64,000 bases of DNA from contig NC_068974.1 of the NCBI RefSeq assembly GCF_016808095.1, positions 9,796,001 to 9,860,000 on the forward strand, in the 5' to 3' direction. Each line of letters opens with the position of its first letter. Positions within the stretch are counted from its first letter, which is position 1. The DNA is from Vigna angularis. Lineage: Eukaryota; Streptophyta; Magnoliopsida; Fabales; Fabaceae. Both the position numbers and the translations under genes were made by a program. Below, piece after piece: positions 55,116 through 64,000 of the stretch. The notes beneath the pieces were generated by a model that was given only the letters and a program-made list of their open reading frames with translations, searched no databases and had not been told where the DNA came from.

Positions 55116-55234
55116 AGGTGCGATCATACCAGCACTAATGCACCGGATCCCATCAGAACTCCGCCGTTAAGCGTGCTTGGGCAAGAGTAGTACTAGGATG
55201 GGTGACCTCCTTGGAAGTCCTCGTGTTGCACCTC
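55116..55234 (+). rRNA. 5S rRNA copy 163
   Basis: Full length. A50C, G68A, G97T. Confidence 0.95.
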
Positions 55235-55449
55235 TTTTTTGACGTTTTTTTTTCTTTTCTATGTTTTTTTCCGTCCTTGTTAGTTGCAACCAAGTTCTAA
55301 AGTACCGCCTACACGACTCCACCAAACTGTTATCATGGCTTTTTCGGATCCAAACTATCCACCTCAGGTCACTCGCACGCGTGTCTCGAAGTCTTGAAAC
55401 TTGTACACGCTGCCGAAGCCATATGTACATTGATCGTGCAAAGATTGGC

Positions 55450-55568
55450 AGGTGCGATCATACCAGCACTAATGCACCGGATCCCATCAGAACTCCGCAG
55501 TAAAGCGTGCTTGGGAAAGAGTAGTACTAGGATGGGTTACCTCTTTGGAAGTCCTCGTGTTGCACCTC
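55450..55568 (+). rRNA. 5S rRNA copy 164
   Basis: Full length. T53A, C67A, G68A, G89T, C95T, G97T. Confidence 0.94.
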
Positions 55569-55783
55569 TTTTTGACGTTCTTTTTTTCTTTTCTACGTTT
55601 TTTTCCGTCCTTAATAGTTGCAACCAAGTTCCAAAGTACCGCCTACACGACTCCAACAAACTGTTATCACGGCTTTTTCGGATCCAAACCATCCACCTCA
55701 GGTCACTCGCACGTGTGTCTCGAAGTCTTGAAACTTGTACACGCTGCCGAAGCCATATGTACATTGATCGTGCAAACATTGGT

Positions 55784-55902
55784 AGGTGCGATCGTACCAG
55801 CGCTAATGCATCGGATCCCATTAGAACTCCGCAGTTAAGCGTGCTTGGGAAAGAGTAGTACTAGGATGGGTGACCTCCTGGGAAGTCCTCGTGTTGCACC
55901 TC
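55784..55902 (+). rRNA. 5S rRNA copy 165
   Basis: Full length. A11G, A19G, C28T, C39T, C67A, G68A; T at -1. Confidence 0.94.
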
Positions 55903-56116
55903 TTTTTGACGTTTTTTTTTCTTTTCTACGTTTTTTTCCGTCCTTGTTAGTTGCAACCAAGTTCCAAAGTACCGCCTACACGACTCCAACAAACTGTTAT
56001 CACGGCTTTTTCGGATCCAAACCATCCACCTCAGGTCAATCGCACGCATGTCTCGAAGTCTTGAAACTTGTACACGCTGTCGAAGCCATATGTACAATGA
56101 TCGTGCAAACATTGGC

Positions 56117-56235
56117 AGGTGCGATCATACCAGCGCTAATGCACCGAATCCCATCAGAACTCCGCAGTGAAGCGGGCTTGGGCGAGAGTAGAACTAGGAT
56201 GGGTGACCTCCTGGGAAGTCCTCGTGTTGCACCTC
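56117..56235 (+). rRNA. 5S rRNA copy 166
   Basis: Full length. A19G, G31A, T53G, T59G, T76A. Confidence 0.94.
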
Positions 56236-56442
56236 TTTTTTGACGTTTTTTTTTCTTTTCTACGTTTTTTTCCGTCCTTGTTAGTTGCAACCAAGTTCGA
56301 AAGTACCGCCTACACGGCTCCAACAAAGTGTTATCACGGCTTTTTTCGGATCCACCTCAGGTCACTCGCACGCGTGTCTCGAAGTCTTGAAACTTGTACA
56401 CGCTGCCGAAGCCATATGTACATTGATCGTGCAAAGATTGAC

Positions 56443-56561
56443 AAGTGCGATCATACCAGCAGTAATGCACCGGATCCCATCAGAACTCCGTAGTTAAGCG
56501 TGCTTGGGCAAGAGTAGTACTAGGATGGGTGACCTCCTTGGAAGTCCTCGTGTTGCACCTC
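56443..56561 (+). rRNA. 5S rRNA copy 167
   Basis: Full length. G2A, C20G, C49T, G68A, G97T. The spacer before it lacks the AAACCATCC block. Confidence 0.94.
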
Positions 56562-56777
56562 TTTTTTGACGTTTTTTTTTTCTTTTCTATGTTTTTTTCC
56601 TTCCTTGTTAGTTGCAACCAAGTTCCAAAGTACCGCCTACACGACTCCACCAAACTGTTATCACGGCTTTTTCGGATCCAAACTATCCACCTCAGGTCAC
56701 TCGCACGCGTGTCTCGAAGTCTTGAAACTTGTACACGCTGCCGAAGCCAAATGTACATTGATCGTGCAAAGATTGGC

Positions 56778-56896
56778 AAGTGCGATCATACCAGCACTAA
56801 TGCACCGGATCCCATCAGAACTCCGCAGTTAAGCGTGCTTGGGAAAGAGTAGTACTAGGATGGGTGACCTCTTTGGAAGTCCTCGTGTTGCACCTC
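56778..56896 (+). rRNA. 5S rRNA copy 168
   Basis: Full length. G2A, C67A, G68A, C95T, G97T. Upstream AATGTA. Confidence 0.94.
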
Positions 56897-57111
56897 TTTT
56901 TGACGTTTTTTTTTTCTTTTCTACGTTTGTTTCCGTCCTTGTTAGTTGCAACCAAGTTCAAAAGTACCGCCTACACGACTCCAACAAACTGTTATCACGG
57001 CTGTTTCGGATCCAAACCATCCACCTCAGGTCACTCGCGCGCGTGTCTCGAAGTCTTGAAACTTGTACACGCTGCCGAAGCCATATGTACATTGATCGTG
57101 CAAAGATTGGC

Positions 57112-57230
57112 AGGTGCGATCATACCAGCACTAATGCACCGGATCCCATCAGAACTCCGCATTTAAGCGTGCTTGGGCAAGAGTAGTACTAGGATGGGTG
57201 ACCTCCTTGGAAGTCCTCGTGTTGCACCTC
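57112..57230 (+). rRNA. 5S rRNA copy 169
   Basis: Full length. G51T, G68A, G97T. Confidence 0.95.
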
Positions 57231-57445
57231 TTTTTTGACGTTTTTTTTTCTTTTCTATGTTTTTTTCCGTCCTTGTTAGTTGCAACCAAGTTCCAAAGTA
57301 CCGCCTACACGACTGCACCAAACTGTTATCATGGCTTTTTCGGATCCAAACTATCCACCTCAGGTCACTCGCACGCGTGTCTCGAAGTCTTGAAACTTGT
57401 ACACGCTGCCGAAGCCATAAGTACATTGATCGTGCAAAGATTAGC

Positions 57446-57564
57446 AGGTGCGATCATACCAGCACTAATGCACCGGATCCCATCAGAACTCCGCAGTTAA
57501 GCGTGCTTGGGAAAGAGTAGTACTAGGATGGGTGACCTCTTTGGAAGTCCTCGTGTTGCACCTC
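57446..57564 (+). rRNA. 5S rRNA copy 170
   Basis: Full length. C67A, G68A, C95T, G97T. Upstream TAAGTA. Confidence 0.95.
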
Positions 57565-57779
57565 TTTTTGACGTTCTTTTTTTCTTTTCTACGTTTTTTT
57601 CCGTCCTTAATAGTTGCAACCAAGTTCCAAAGTACCGCCTACACGACTCCAACAAACTGTTATCACGGCTTTTTCGGATCCAAACCATCCACCTCAGGTC
57701 ACTCGCACCTGTGTCTCGAAGTCTTGAAACTTGTACACGCTGCCGAAGCCATATGTACATTGATAGTGCAAACATTGGT

Positions 57780-57898
57780 AGGTGCGATCGTACCAGCGCT
57801 AATGCACCGGATCCCATCAGAACTCCGCAGCTAAGCGTGCTTGGGAAAGAGTAGTACTAGGATGGGTGACCTCCTGGGAAGTCCTCGTGTTGCACCTC
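57780..57898 (+). rRNA. 5S rRNA copy 171
   Basis: Full length. A11G, A19G, T52C, C67A, G68A; T at -1. Confidence 0.94.
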
Positions 57899-58113
57899 TT
57901 TTTGACGTTTTTTTTTCTTTTCTTACGTTTTTTTCCGTCCTTGTTAGTTGCAACCAAGTTCCAAAGTACCGCCTACACGACTCCAACAAACTGTTATCAC
58001 GGCTTTTTCGGATCCAAACCATCCACCTCAGGTCAATCGCACGCGTGTCTCGAAGTCTTGAAACTTGTACACGCTGTCGAAGCCATATGTACAATGATCG
58101 TGCAAACATTGGC

Positions 58114-58232
58114 AGGTGCGATCATACCAGCGCTAATGCACCGGATCCCATCAGAACTCCGCAGTTAAGCGGGCTTGGGCGAGAGTAGAACAAGGATGGG
58201 TGACCTCCTGGGAAGTCCTCGTGTTGCACCTC
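58114..58232 (+). rRNA. 5S rRNA copy 172
   Basis: Full length. A19G, T59G, T76A, T79A. Confidence 0.95.
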
Positions 58233-58447
58233 TTTTTTGACATTTTTTTTTCTTTTCTACGTTTTTTTCCGTCCTTGTTAGTTGCAACCAAGTTCCAAAG
58301 TACCGCCTACACGACTCCAACAAATTGTTATCACGGCTTTTTCGGATCCAAACCATCCACCTCAGGTCACTCGCACGCGTGTCTCGAAGTCTTGAAACTT
58401 GTACATGCTGCCGAAGCCATAAGTACATTGATCGTGCAAAGATTAGC

Positions 58448-58566
58448 AGGTGCGATCATACCAGCACTAATGCACCGGATCCCATCAGAACTCCGCAGTT
58501 AAGCGTGCTTGGGAAAGAGTAGTACTAGGATGGGTGACCTCTTTGGAAGTCCTCGTGTTGCACCTC
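58448..58566 (+). rRNA. 5S rRNA copy 173
   Basis: Full length; gene and TAAGTA motif as copy 170. Confidence 0.95.
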
Positions 58567-58781
58567 TTTTTGACGTTCGTTTTTTCTTTTCTACGTTTTT
58601 TTCCGTCCTTAATAGTTGCAACCAAGTTCCAAAGTACCGCCTACACGACTCCAACAAACTGTTATCACGGCTTTTTCGGATCCAAACTATCCACCTCAGG
58701 TCACTCGCACGCGTGTCTCGAAATCTTGAAACTTGTACACGCTGCCGAAGCCAAATGTACATTGATCGTGCAAAGATTGGC

Positions 58782-58900
58782 AAGTGCGATCATACCAGCA
58801 CTAATGCACCGGATCCCATCAGAACTCCGCAGTTAAGCGTGCTTGGGAAAGAGTAGTACTAGGATGGGTGACCTCTTTGGAAGTCCTCGTGTTGCACCTC
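58782..58900 (+). rRNA. 5S rRNA copy 174
   Basis: Full length; variants as copy 168. Confidence 0.94.
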
Positions 58901-59115
58901 TTTTTGACGTTTTTTTTTTCTTTTCTACGTTTTTTTCCGTCCTTGTTAGTTGCAACCAAGTTCAAAAGTACCGCCTACACGACTCCAACAAACTGTTATC
59001 ACGGCTGTTTCGGATCCAAACCATCCACCTCAGGTCACTCGCGCGCGTTTCTCGAAGTCTTGAAACTTGTACACGCTGCCGAAGCCATATGTACATTGAT
59101 CGTGCAAAGATTGGC

Positions 59116-59234
59116 AGGTGCGATCATACCAGCACTAATGCACCGGATCCCATCAGAACTCCGCATTTAAGCGTGCTTGGGCAAGAGTAGTACTAGGATG
59201 GGTGACCTCCTTGGAAGTCCTCGTGTTGCACCTC
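59116..59234 (+). rRNA. 5S rRNA copy 175
   Basis: Full length; variants as copy 169. Confidence 0.95.
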
Positions 59235-59449
59235 TTTTTTGACGTTTTTTTTTCTTTTCTATGTTTTTTTCCGTCCTTGTTAGTTTCAACCAAGTTCCAA
59301 AGTACCGCCTACACGACTCCACCAAACTGTTATCATGGCTTTTTCGGATCCAAACTATCCACCTCAGGTCACTCGCACGCGTGTCTCGAAGTCTTGAAAC
59401 TTGTACACGCTGCCGAAGCCATAAGTACATTGATCGTGCAAAGATTAGC

Positions 59450-59568
59450 AGGTGCGATCATACCAGCACTAATGCACCGGATCCCATCAGAACTCCGCAG
59501 TTAAGCGTGCTTGGGAAAGAGTAGTACTAGGATGGGTGACCTCTTTGGAAGTCCTCGTGTTGCACCTC
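59450..59568 (+). rRNA. 5S rRNA copy 176
   Basis: Full length; variants as copy 170. Confidence 0.95.
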
Positions 59569-59783
59569 TTTTTGACGTTCTTTTTTTCTTTTCTACGTTT
59601 TTTTCCGTCCTTAATAGTTGCAACCAAGTTCCAAAGTACCGCCTACACGACTCCAACAAACTGTTATCACGGCTTTTTCGGATCCAAACCATCCACCTCA
59701 GGTGACTCGCACCTGTGTCTCGAAGTCTTGAAACTTGTACACGCTGCCGAAGCCATATGTACATTGATAGTGCAAACATTGGT

Positions 59784-59902
59784 AGGTGCGATCGTACCAG
59801 CGCTAATGCATCGGATCCCATCAGAACTCCGCAGCTAAGCGTGCTTGGGAAAGAGTAGTACTAGGATGGGTGACCTCCTGGGAAGTCCTCGTGTTGCACC
59901 TC
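59784..59902 (+). rRNA. 5S rRNA copy 177
   Basis: Full length; copy 171 variants plus C28T. Confidence 0.94.
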
Positions 59903-60117
59903 TTTTTGACGTTTTTTTTTCTTTTCTTACGTTTTTTTCCGTCCTTGTAAGTTGCAACCAAGTTCCAAAGTACCGCCTACACGACTCCACCAAACTGTTA
60001 TCACGGCTTTTTCGGATCCAAACCATCCACCTCAGGTCAATCGCACGCGTGTCTCGAAGTCTTGAAACTTGTACACGCTGTCGAAGCCATATGTACAATG
60101 ATCGTGCAAACATTGGC

Positions 60118-60236
60118 AGGTGCGATCATACCAGCGCTAATGCATCGGATCCCATCAGAACTCCGCAGTTAAGCGGGCTTGGGCGAGAGTAGAACTAGGA
60201 TGGGTGACCTCCTGGGAAGTCCTCGTGTTGCACCTC
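60118..60236 (+). rRNA. 5S rRNA copy 178
   Basis: Full length. A19G, C28T, T59G, T76A. Confidence 0.95.
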
Positions 60237-60451
60237 TTTTTTGACGTTTTTTTTTCTTTTCTACGTTTTTTTCCGTCCTTGTTAGTTGCAACCAAGTTCC
60301 AAAGTACCGCCTACACGACTCCAACAAATTGTTATCACGGCTTTTTCGGATCCAAACCATCCACCTCAGGTCACTCGCACGCGTGTCTCGAAGTCTTGAA
60401 ACTTGTACACGCTGCCGAAGCCATATGTACATTGATCGTGCAAAGATTGAC

Positions 60452-60570
60452 AGGTGCGATCATACCAGCAGTAATGCACCGGATCCCATCAGAACTCCGT
60501 AGTTAAGCGTGCTTGGGCAAGAGTAGTACTAGGATGGGTGACCTCCTTGGAAGTCCTCGTGTTGCACCTC
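60452..60570 (+). rRNA. 5S rRNA copy 179
   Basis: Full length. C20G, C49T, G68A, G97T. Confidence 0.95.
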
Positions 60571-60786
60571 TTTTTTGACGTTTTTTTTTTCTTTTCTATG
60601 TTTTTTTCCTTCCTTTTTAGTTGCAACCAAGTTCCAAAGTACCGCCTACACGACTCCACCAAACTGTTATCACGGCTTTTTCGGATCCAAACTATCCACC
60701 TCAGGTCACTCGCACGCGTGTCTCGAAGTCTTGAAACTTGTACACGCTGCCGAAGCCAAATGTACATTGATCGTGCAAAGATTGGC

Positions 60787-60905
60787 AGGTGCGATCATAC
60801 CAGCACTAATGCACCGGATCCCATCAGAACTCCGCAGTTAAGCGTGCTTGGGAAAGAGTAGTACTAGGATGGGAGACCTCTTTGGAAGTCCTCGTGTTGC
60901 ACCTC
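60787..60905 (+). rRNA. 5S rRNA copy 180
   Basis: Full length. C67A, G68A, T88A, C95T, G97T. Upstream AATGTA. Confidence 0.94.
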
Positions 60906-61120
60906 TTTTTGACGTTTTTTTTTCTTTTCTTACGTTTTTTTCCGTCCTTGTTAGTTGCAACCAAGTTCCAAAGTACCGCCTACACGACTCCAACAAACTG
61001 TTATCACGGCTTTTTCGGATCCAAACCATCCACCTCAGGTCACTCGCACGCGTGTCTCGAAGTCTTGAAACTTGTACACGCTGCCGAAGCCATATGTACA
61101 TTGATCGTGCAAAGATTGAC

Positions 61121-61239
61121 AGGTGCGATCATACCAGCAGTAATGCACCGGATCCCATCAGAACTCCGTAGTTAAGCGTGCTTGGGCAAGAGTAGTACTA
61201 GGATGGGTGACCTCCTTGGAAGTCCTCGTGTTGCACCTC
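61121..61239 (+). rRNA. 5S rRNA copy 181
   Basis: Full length; variants as copy 179. Confidence 0.95.
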
Positions 61240-61455
61240 TTTTTTGACGTTTTTTTTTTCTTTTCTATGTTTTTTTCCTTCCTTTTTAGTTGCAACCAAG
61301 TTCCAAAGTACCGCCTACACGACTCCACCAAACTGTTATCACGGCTTTTTCGGATCCAAACTATCCACCTCAGGTCACTCGCACGCGTGTCTCGAAGTCT
61401 TGAAACTTGTACACGCTGCCGAAGCCAAATGTACATTGATCGTGCAAAGATTGGC

Positions 61456-61574
61456 AGGTGCGATCGTACCAGCGCTAATGCACCGGATCCCATCAGAACT
61501 CCGCAGCTAAGCGTGCTTGGGAAAGAGTAGTACTAGGATGGGTGACCTCCTGGGAAGTCCTCGTGTTGCACCTC
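61456..61574 (+). rRNA. 5S rRNA copy 182
   Basis: Full length; copy 171 variants but C at -1 and AATGTA upstream, so its promoter derives from a copy 180-like unit. Confidence 0.94.
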
Positions 61575-61789
61575 TTTTTGACGTTTTTTTTTCTTTTCTT
61601 ACGTTTTTTTCCGTCCTTGTTAGTTGCAACCAAGTTCCAAAGTACCGCCTACACGACTCCAACAAACTGTTATCACGGCTTTTTCGGATCCAAACCATCC
61701 ACCTCAGGTCAATCGCACGCGTGTCTCGAAGTCTTGAAACTTGTACACGCTGTCGAAGCCATATGTACAATGATCGTGCAAACATTGGC

Positions 61790-61908
61790 AGGTGCGATCA
61801 TACCAGCGCTAATGCACCGGATCCCATCAGAACTCCGCAGTTAAGCGGGCTTGGGCGAGAGTAGAACAAGGATGGGTGACCTCCTGGGAAGTCCTCGTGT
61901 TGCACCTC
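61790..61908 (+). rRNA. 5S rRNA copy 183
   Basis: Full length; variants as copy 172. Confidence 0.95.
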
Positions 61909-62123
61909 TTTTTTGACATTTTTTTTTCTTTTCTACGTTTTTTTCCGTCCTTGTTAGTTGCAACCAAGTTCCAAAGTACCGCCTACACGACTCCAACAAA
62001 TTGTTATCACGGCTTTTTCGGATCCAAACCATCCACCTCAGGTCACTCGCACGCGTGTCTCGAAGTCTTGAAACTTGTACATGCTGCCGAAGCCATAAGT
62101 ACATTGATCGTGCAAAGATTAGC

Positions 62124-62242
62124 AGGTGCGATCATACCAGCACTAATGCACCGGATCCCATCAGAACTCCGCAGTTAAGCGTGCTTGGGAAAGAGTAGTA
62201 CTAGGATGGGTGACCTCTTTGGAAGTCCTCGTGTTGCACCTC
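62124..62242 (+). rRNA. 5S rRNA copy 184
   Basis: Full length; variants as copy 173. Confidence 0.95.
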
Positions 62243-62457
62243 TTTTTGACGTTCGTTTTTTCTTTTCTACGTTTTTTTCCGTCCTTAATAGTTGCAACCA
62301 AGTTCCAAAGTACCGCCTACACGACTCCAACAAACTGTTATCACGGCTTTTTCGGATCCAAACTATCCACCTCAGGTCACTCGCACGCGTGTCTCGAAAT
62401 CTTGAAACTTGTACACGCTGCCGAAGCCAAATGTACATTGATCGTGCAAAGATTGGC

Positions 62458-62576
62458 AAGTGCGATCATACCAGCACTAATGCACCGGATCCCATCAGAA
62501 CTCCGCAGTTAAGCGTGCTTGGGAAAGAGTAGTACTAGGATGGGTGACCTCTTTGGAAGTCCTCGTGTTGCACCTC
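62458..62576 (+). rRNA. 5S rRNA copy 185
   Basis: Full length; variants as copy 174. Confidence 0.94.
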
Positions 62577-62791
62577 TTTTTGACGTTTTTTTTTTCTTTT
62601 CTACGTTTTTTTCCGTCCTTGTTAGTTGCAACCAAGTTCAAAAGTACCGCCTACACGACTCCAACAAACTGTTATCACGGCTGTTTCGGATCCAAACCAT
62701 CCACCTCAGGTCACTCGCGCGCGTTTCTCGAAGTCTTGAAACTTGTACACGCTGCCGAAGCCATATGTACATTGATCGTGCAAAGATTGGC

Positions 62792-62910
62792 AGGTGCGAT
62801 CATACCAGCACTAATGCACCGGATCCCATCAGAACTCCGCATTTAAGCGTGCTTGGGCAAGAGTAGTACTAGGATGGGTGACCTCCTTGGAAGTCCTCGT
62901 GTTGCACCTC
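62792..62910 (+). rRNA. 5S rRNA copy 186
   Basis: Full length; variants as copy 175. Confidence 0.95.
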
Positions 62911-63125
62911 TTTTTTGACGTTTTTTTTTCTTTTCTATGTTTTTTTCCGTCCTTGTTAGTTTCAACCAAGTTCCAAAGTACCGCCTACACGACTCCACCA
63001 AACTGTTATCATGGCTTTTTCGGATCCAAACTATCCACCTCAGGTCACTCGCACGCGTGTCTCGAAGTCTTGAAACTTGTACACGCTGCCGAAGCCATAA
63101 GTACATTGATCGTGCAAAGATTAGC

Positions 63126-63244
63126 AGGTGCGATCATACCAGCACTAATGCACCGGATCCCATCAGAACTCCGCAGTTAAGCGTGCTTGGGAAAGAGTAG
63201 TACTAGGATGGGTGACCTCTTTGGAAGTCCTCGTGTTGCACCTC
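63126..63244 (+). rRNA. 5S rRNA copy 187
   Basis: Full length; variants as copy 176. Confidence 0.95.
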
Positions 63245-63459
63245 TTTTTGACGTTCTTTTTTTCTTTTCTACGTTTTTTTCCGTCCTTAATAGTTGCAAC
63301 CAAGTTCCAAAGTACCGCCTACACGACTCCAACAAACTGTTATCACGGCTTTTTCGGATCCAAACCATCCACCTCAGGTCACTCGCACGCGTGTCTCGAA
63401 GTCTTGAAACTTGTACACGCTGCCGAAGCCAAATGTACATTGATCGTGCAAAGATTGGC

Positions 63460-63578
63460 AGGTGCGATCGTACCAGCGCTAATGCACCGGATCCCATCAG
63501 AACTCCGCAGCTAAGCGTGCTTGGGAAAGAGTAGTACTAGGATGGGTGACCTCCTGGGAAGTCCTCGTGTTGCACCTC
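63460..63578 (+). rRNA. 5S rRNA copy 188
   Basis: Full length; gene and promoter as copy 182. Confidence 0.94.
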
Positions 63579-63793
63579 TTTTTTGACGTTTTTTTTTCTT
63601 TTCTACGTTTTTTTCCGTCCTTGTTAGTTGCAACCAAGTTCCAAAGTACCGCCTACACGACTCCAACAAATTGTTATCACGGCTTTTTCGGATCCAAACC
63701 ATCCACCTCAGGTCACTCGCACGCGTGTCTCGAAGTCTTGAAACTTGTACACGCTGCCGAAGCCATATGTACATTGATCGTGCAAAGATTGAC

Positions 63794-63912
63794 AGGTGCG
63801 ATCATACCAGCAGTAATGCACCGGATCCCATCAGAACTCCGTAGTTAAGCGTGCTTGGGCAAGAGTAGTACTAGGATGGGTGACCTCCTTGGAAGTCCTC
63901 GTGTTGCACCTC
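63794..63912 (+). rRNA. 5S rRNA copy 189
   Basis: Full length; variants as copy 179. The window ends 88 bases later, inside the next spacer. Confidence 0.95.
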
Positions 63913-64000
63913 TTTTTTGACGTTTTTTTTTTCTTTTCTATGTTTTTTTCCTTCCTTTTTAGTTGCAACCAAGTTCCAAAGTACCGCCTACACGACTCCA

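Larger units (their letters stand above)
54447..60236 (+). repeat. Six-unit higher-order repeat, offsets 1996 and 2004
   Basis: Copies 161-166 recur as 167-172, and 168-172 again as 174-178. Length differences come from a spacer deletion before copy 167. Confidence 0.9.
57780..63578 (+). repeat. Higher-order duplication, offset 3676
   Basis: Copies 171-177 recur as 182-188 in the same order. Copies 179 and 181 (offset 669) and 189 are further near-identical members. Confidence 0.9.
3966..64000 (+). repeat. Tandem 5S rDNA array (189 copies or fragments in the window)
   Basis: Head-to-tail units of about 335 bp (306 bp when box A is deleted). The gene is 119 nt, from AGGTGCGATC to GCACCTC, whose ends pair (AGGTGC with GCACCT). 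Approximate internal promoter positions are box A 50-64, intermediate element 67-72 and box C 80-97. A run of 4-6 T follows the gene, then a T-rich stretch, then a spacer with few changes between units. All copies are on the + strand. The array runs off the right edge and probably resumes left of the retrotransposon. Per-copy variants listed below were read by eye against the canonical plant 5S sequence, so an occasional slip is possible. Confidence 0.97.

Noticed and set aside
3966..64000. Hundreds of overlapping 60-240-codon open frames on both strands of the array
   Set aside because: The same few peptides recur once per 335-bp unit and span 5S gene and spacer. They arise because three 335-bp or 306-bp units can stay in frame; there is no codon signature or conserved protein family.
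3966..64000. CRISPR-like regular repeats
   Set aside because: Units are contiguous 335-bp 5S repeats in plant DNA with no short repeat/unique spacer alternation.
3966..64000. Cassandra-type TRIM elements, which carry 5S-like sequence in their LTRs
   Set aside because: The units are uninterrupted head-to-tail 5S genes with the normal plant upstream promoter and terminator; no primer-binding site, polypurine tract or TG...CA ends recur.
3966..64000. Inverted 5S units
   Set aside because: All 189 copies read on the + strand; no reverse-complement GCACCT...AGGTGC order was seen.

Overview
The window is plant nuclear DNA: the 3' end of an Athila-type Ty3/gypsy retrotransposon (1-3965) followed by about 60 kb of tandem 5S ribosomal DNA (3966-64000). 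The 5S sequence is the angiosperm type, and the plant Pol III start signals (TATGTA at -28, GC at -12, C at -1) precede it. The retroelement pol and the CCGCTGAGCGG motifs in its LTR resemble legume (Phaseoleae-like) elements; that taxonomic guess is from memory and only moderately secure. There is no ordinary protein-coding gene here.

Layout. 1-1410: end of pol (RNase H tail plus integrase) with two in-frame stops. 1411-2661: non-coding 3' region ending in a polypurine tract. 2662-3965: 3' LTR, TGAT...ATCA. At 3966 the LTR abuts the middle of a 5S spacer, so the element inserted into the array and more 5S DNA is predicted to its left. 3966-64000: 189 5S gene copies or fragments, all on the + strand. 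The standard unit is about 335 bp (119-nt gene plus about 216-bp spacer). A 100-N assembly gap lies at 21594-21693.

Copy census, read by eye: 138 roughly full-length copies, 1 composite copy with four gene bodies (34823-35158), 31 copies with the same 29-bp deletion removing box A, 16 copies lacking the 5' part, 2 lacking the 3' part, and 1 cut by the gap. Copies are numbered 1-189 from left to right. Variants use the 119-nt consensus with A of AGGTGCGATC as +1; 'C67A' means consensus C at 67 is A.

I found no full-length copy identical to the canonical plant 5S sequence; the closest differ at two sites. In sampled units the gene is more diverged than the spacer, the opposite of a locus under purifying selection. 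With the Athila insertion, the amplified broken copies and the nested higher-order duplications (1.0, 1.1, 1.4, 1.6, 2.0, 3.3, 3.5, 3.7 and 4.3 kb periods), this looks like a decaying, probably silenced 5S locus reshaped by unequal exchange. Left of the gap the array is rich in box-A-deleted and truncated copies; right of it nearly all copies are full length but carry other recurrent substitutions.
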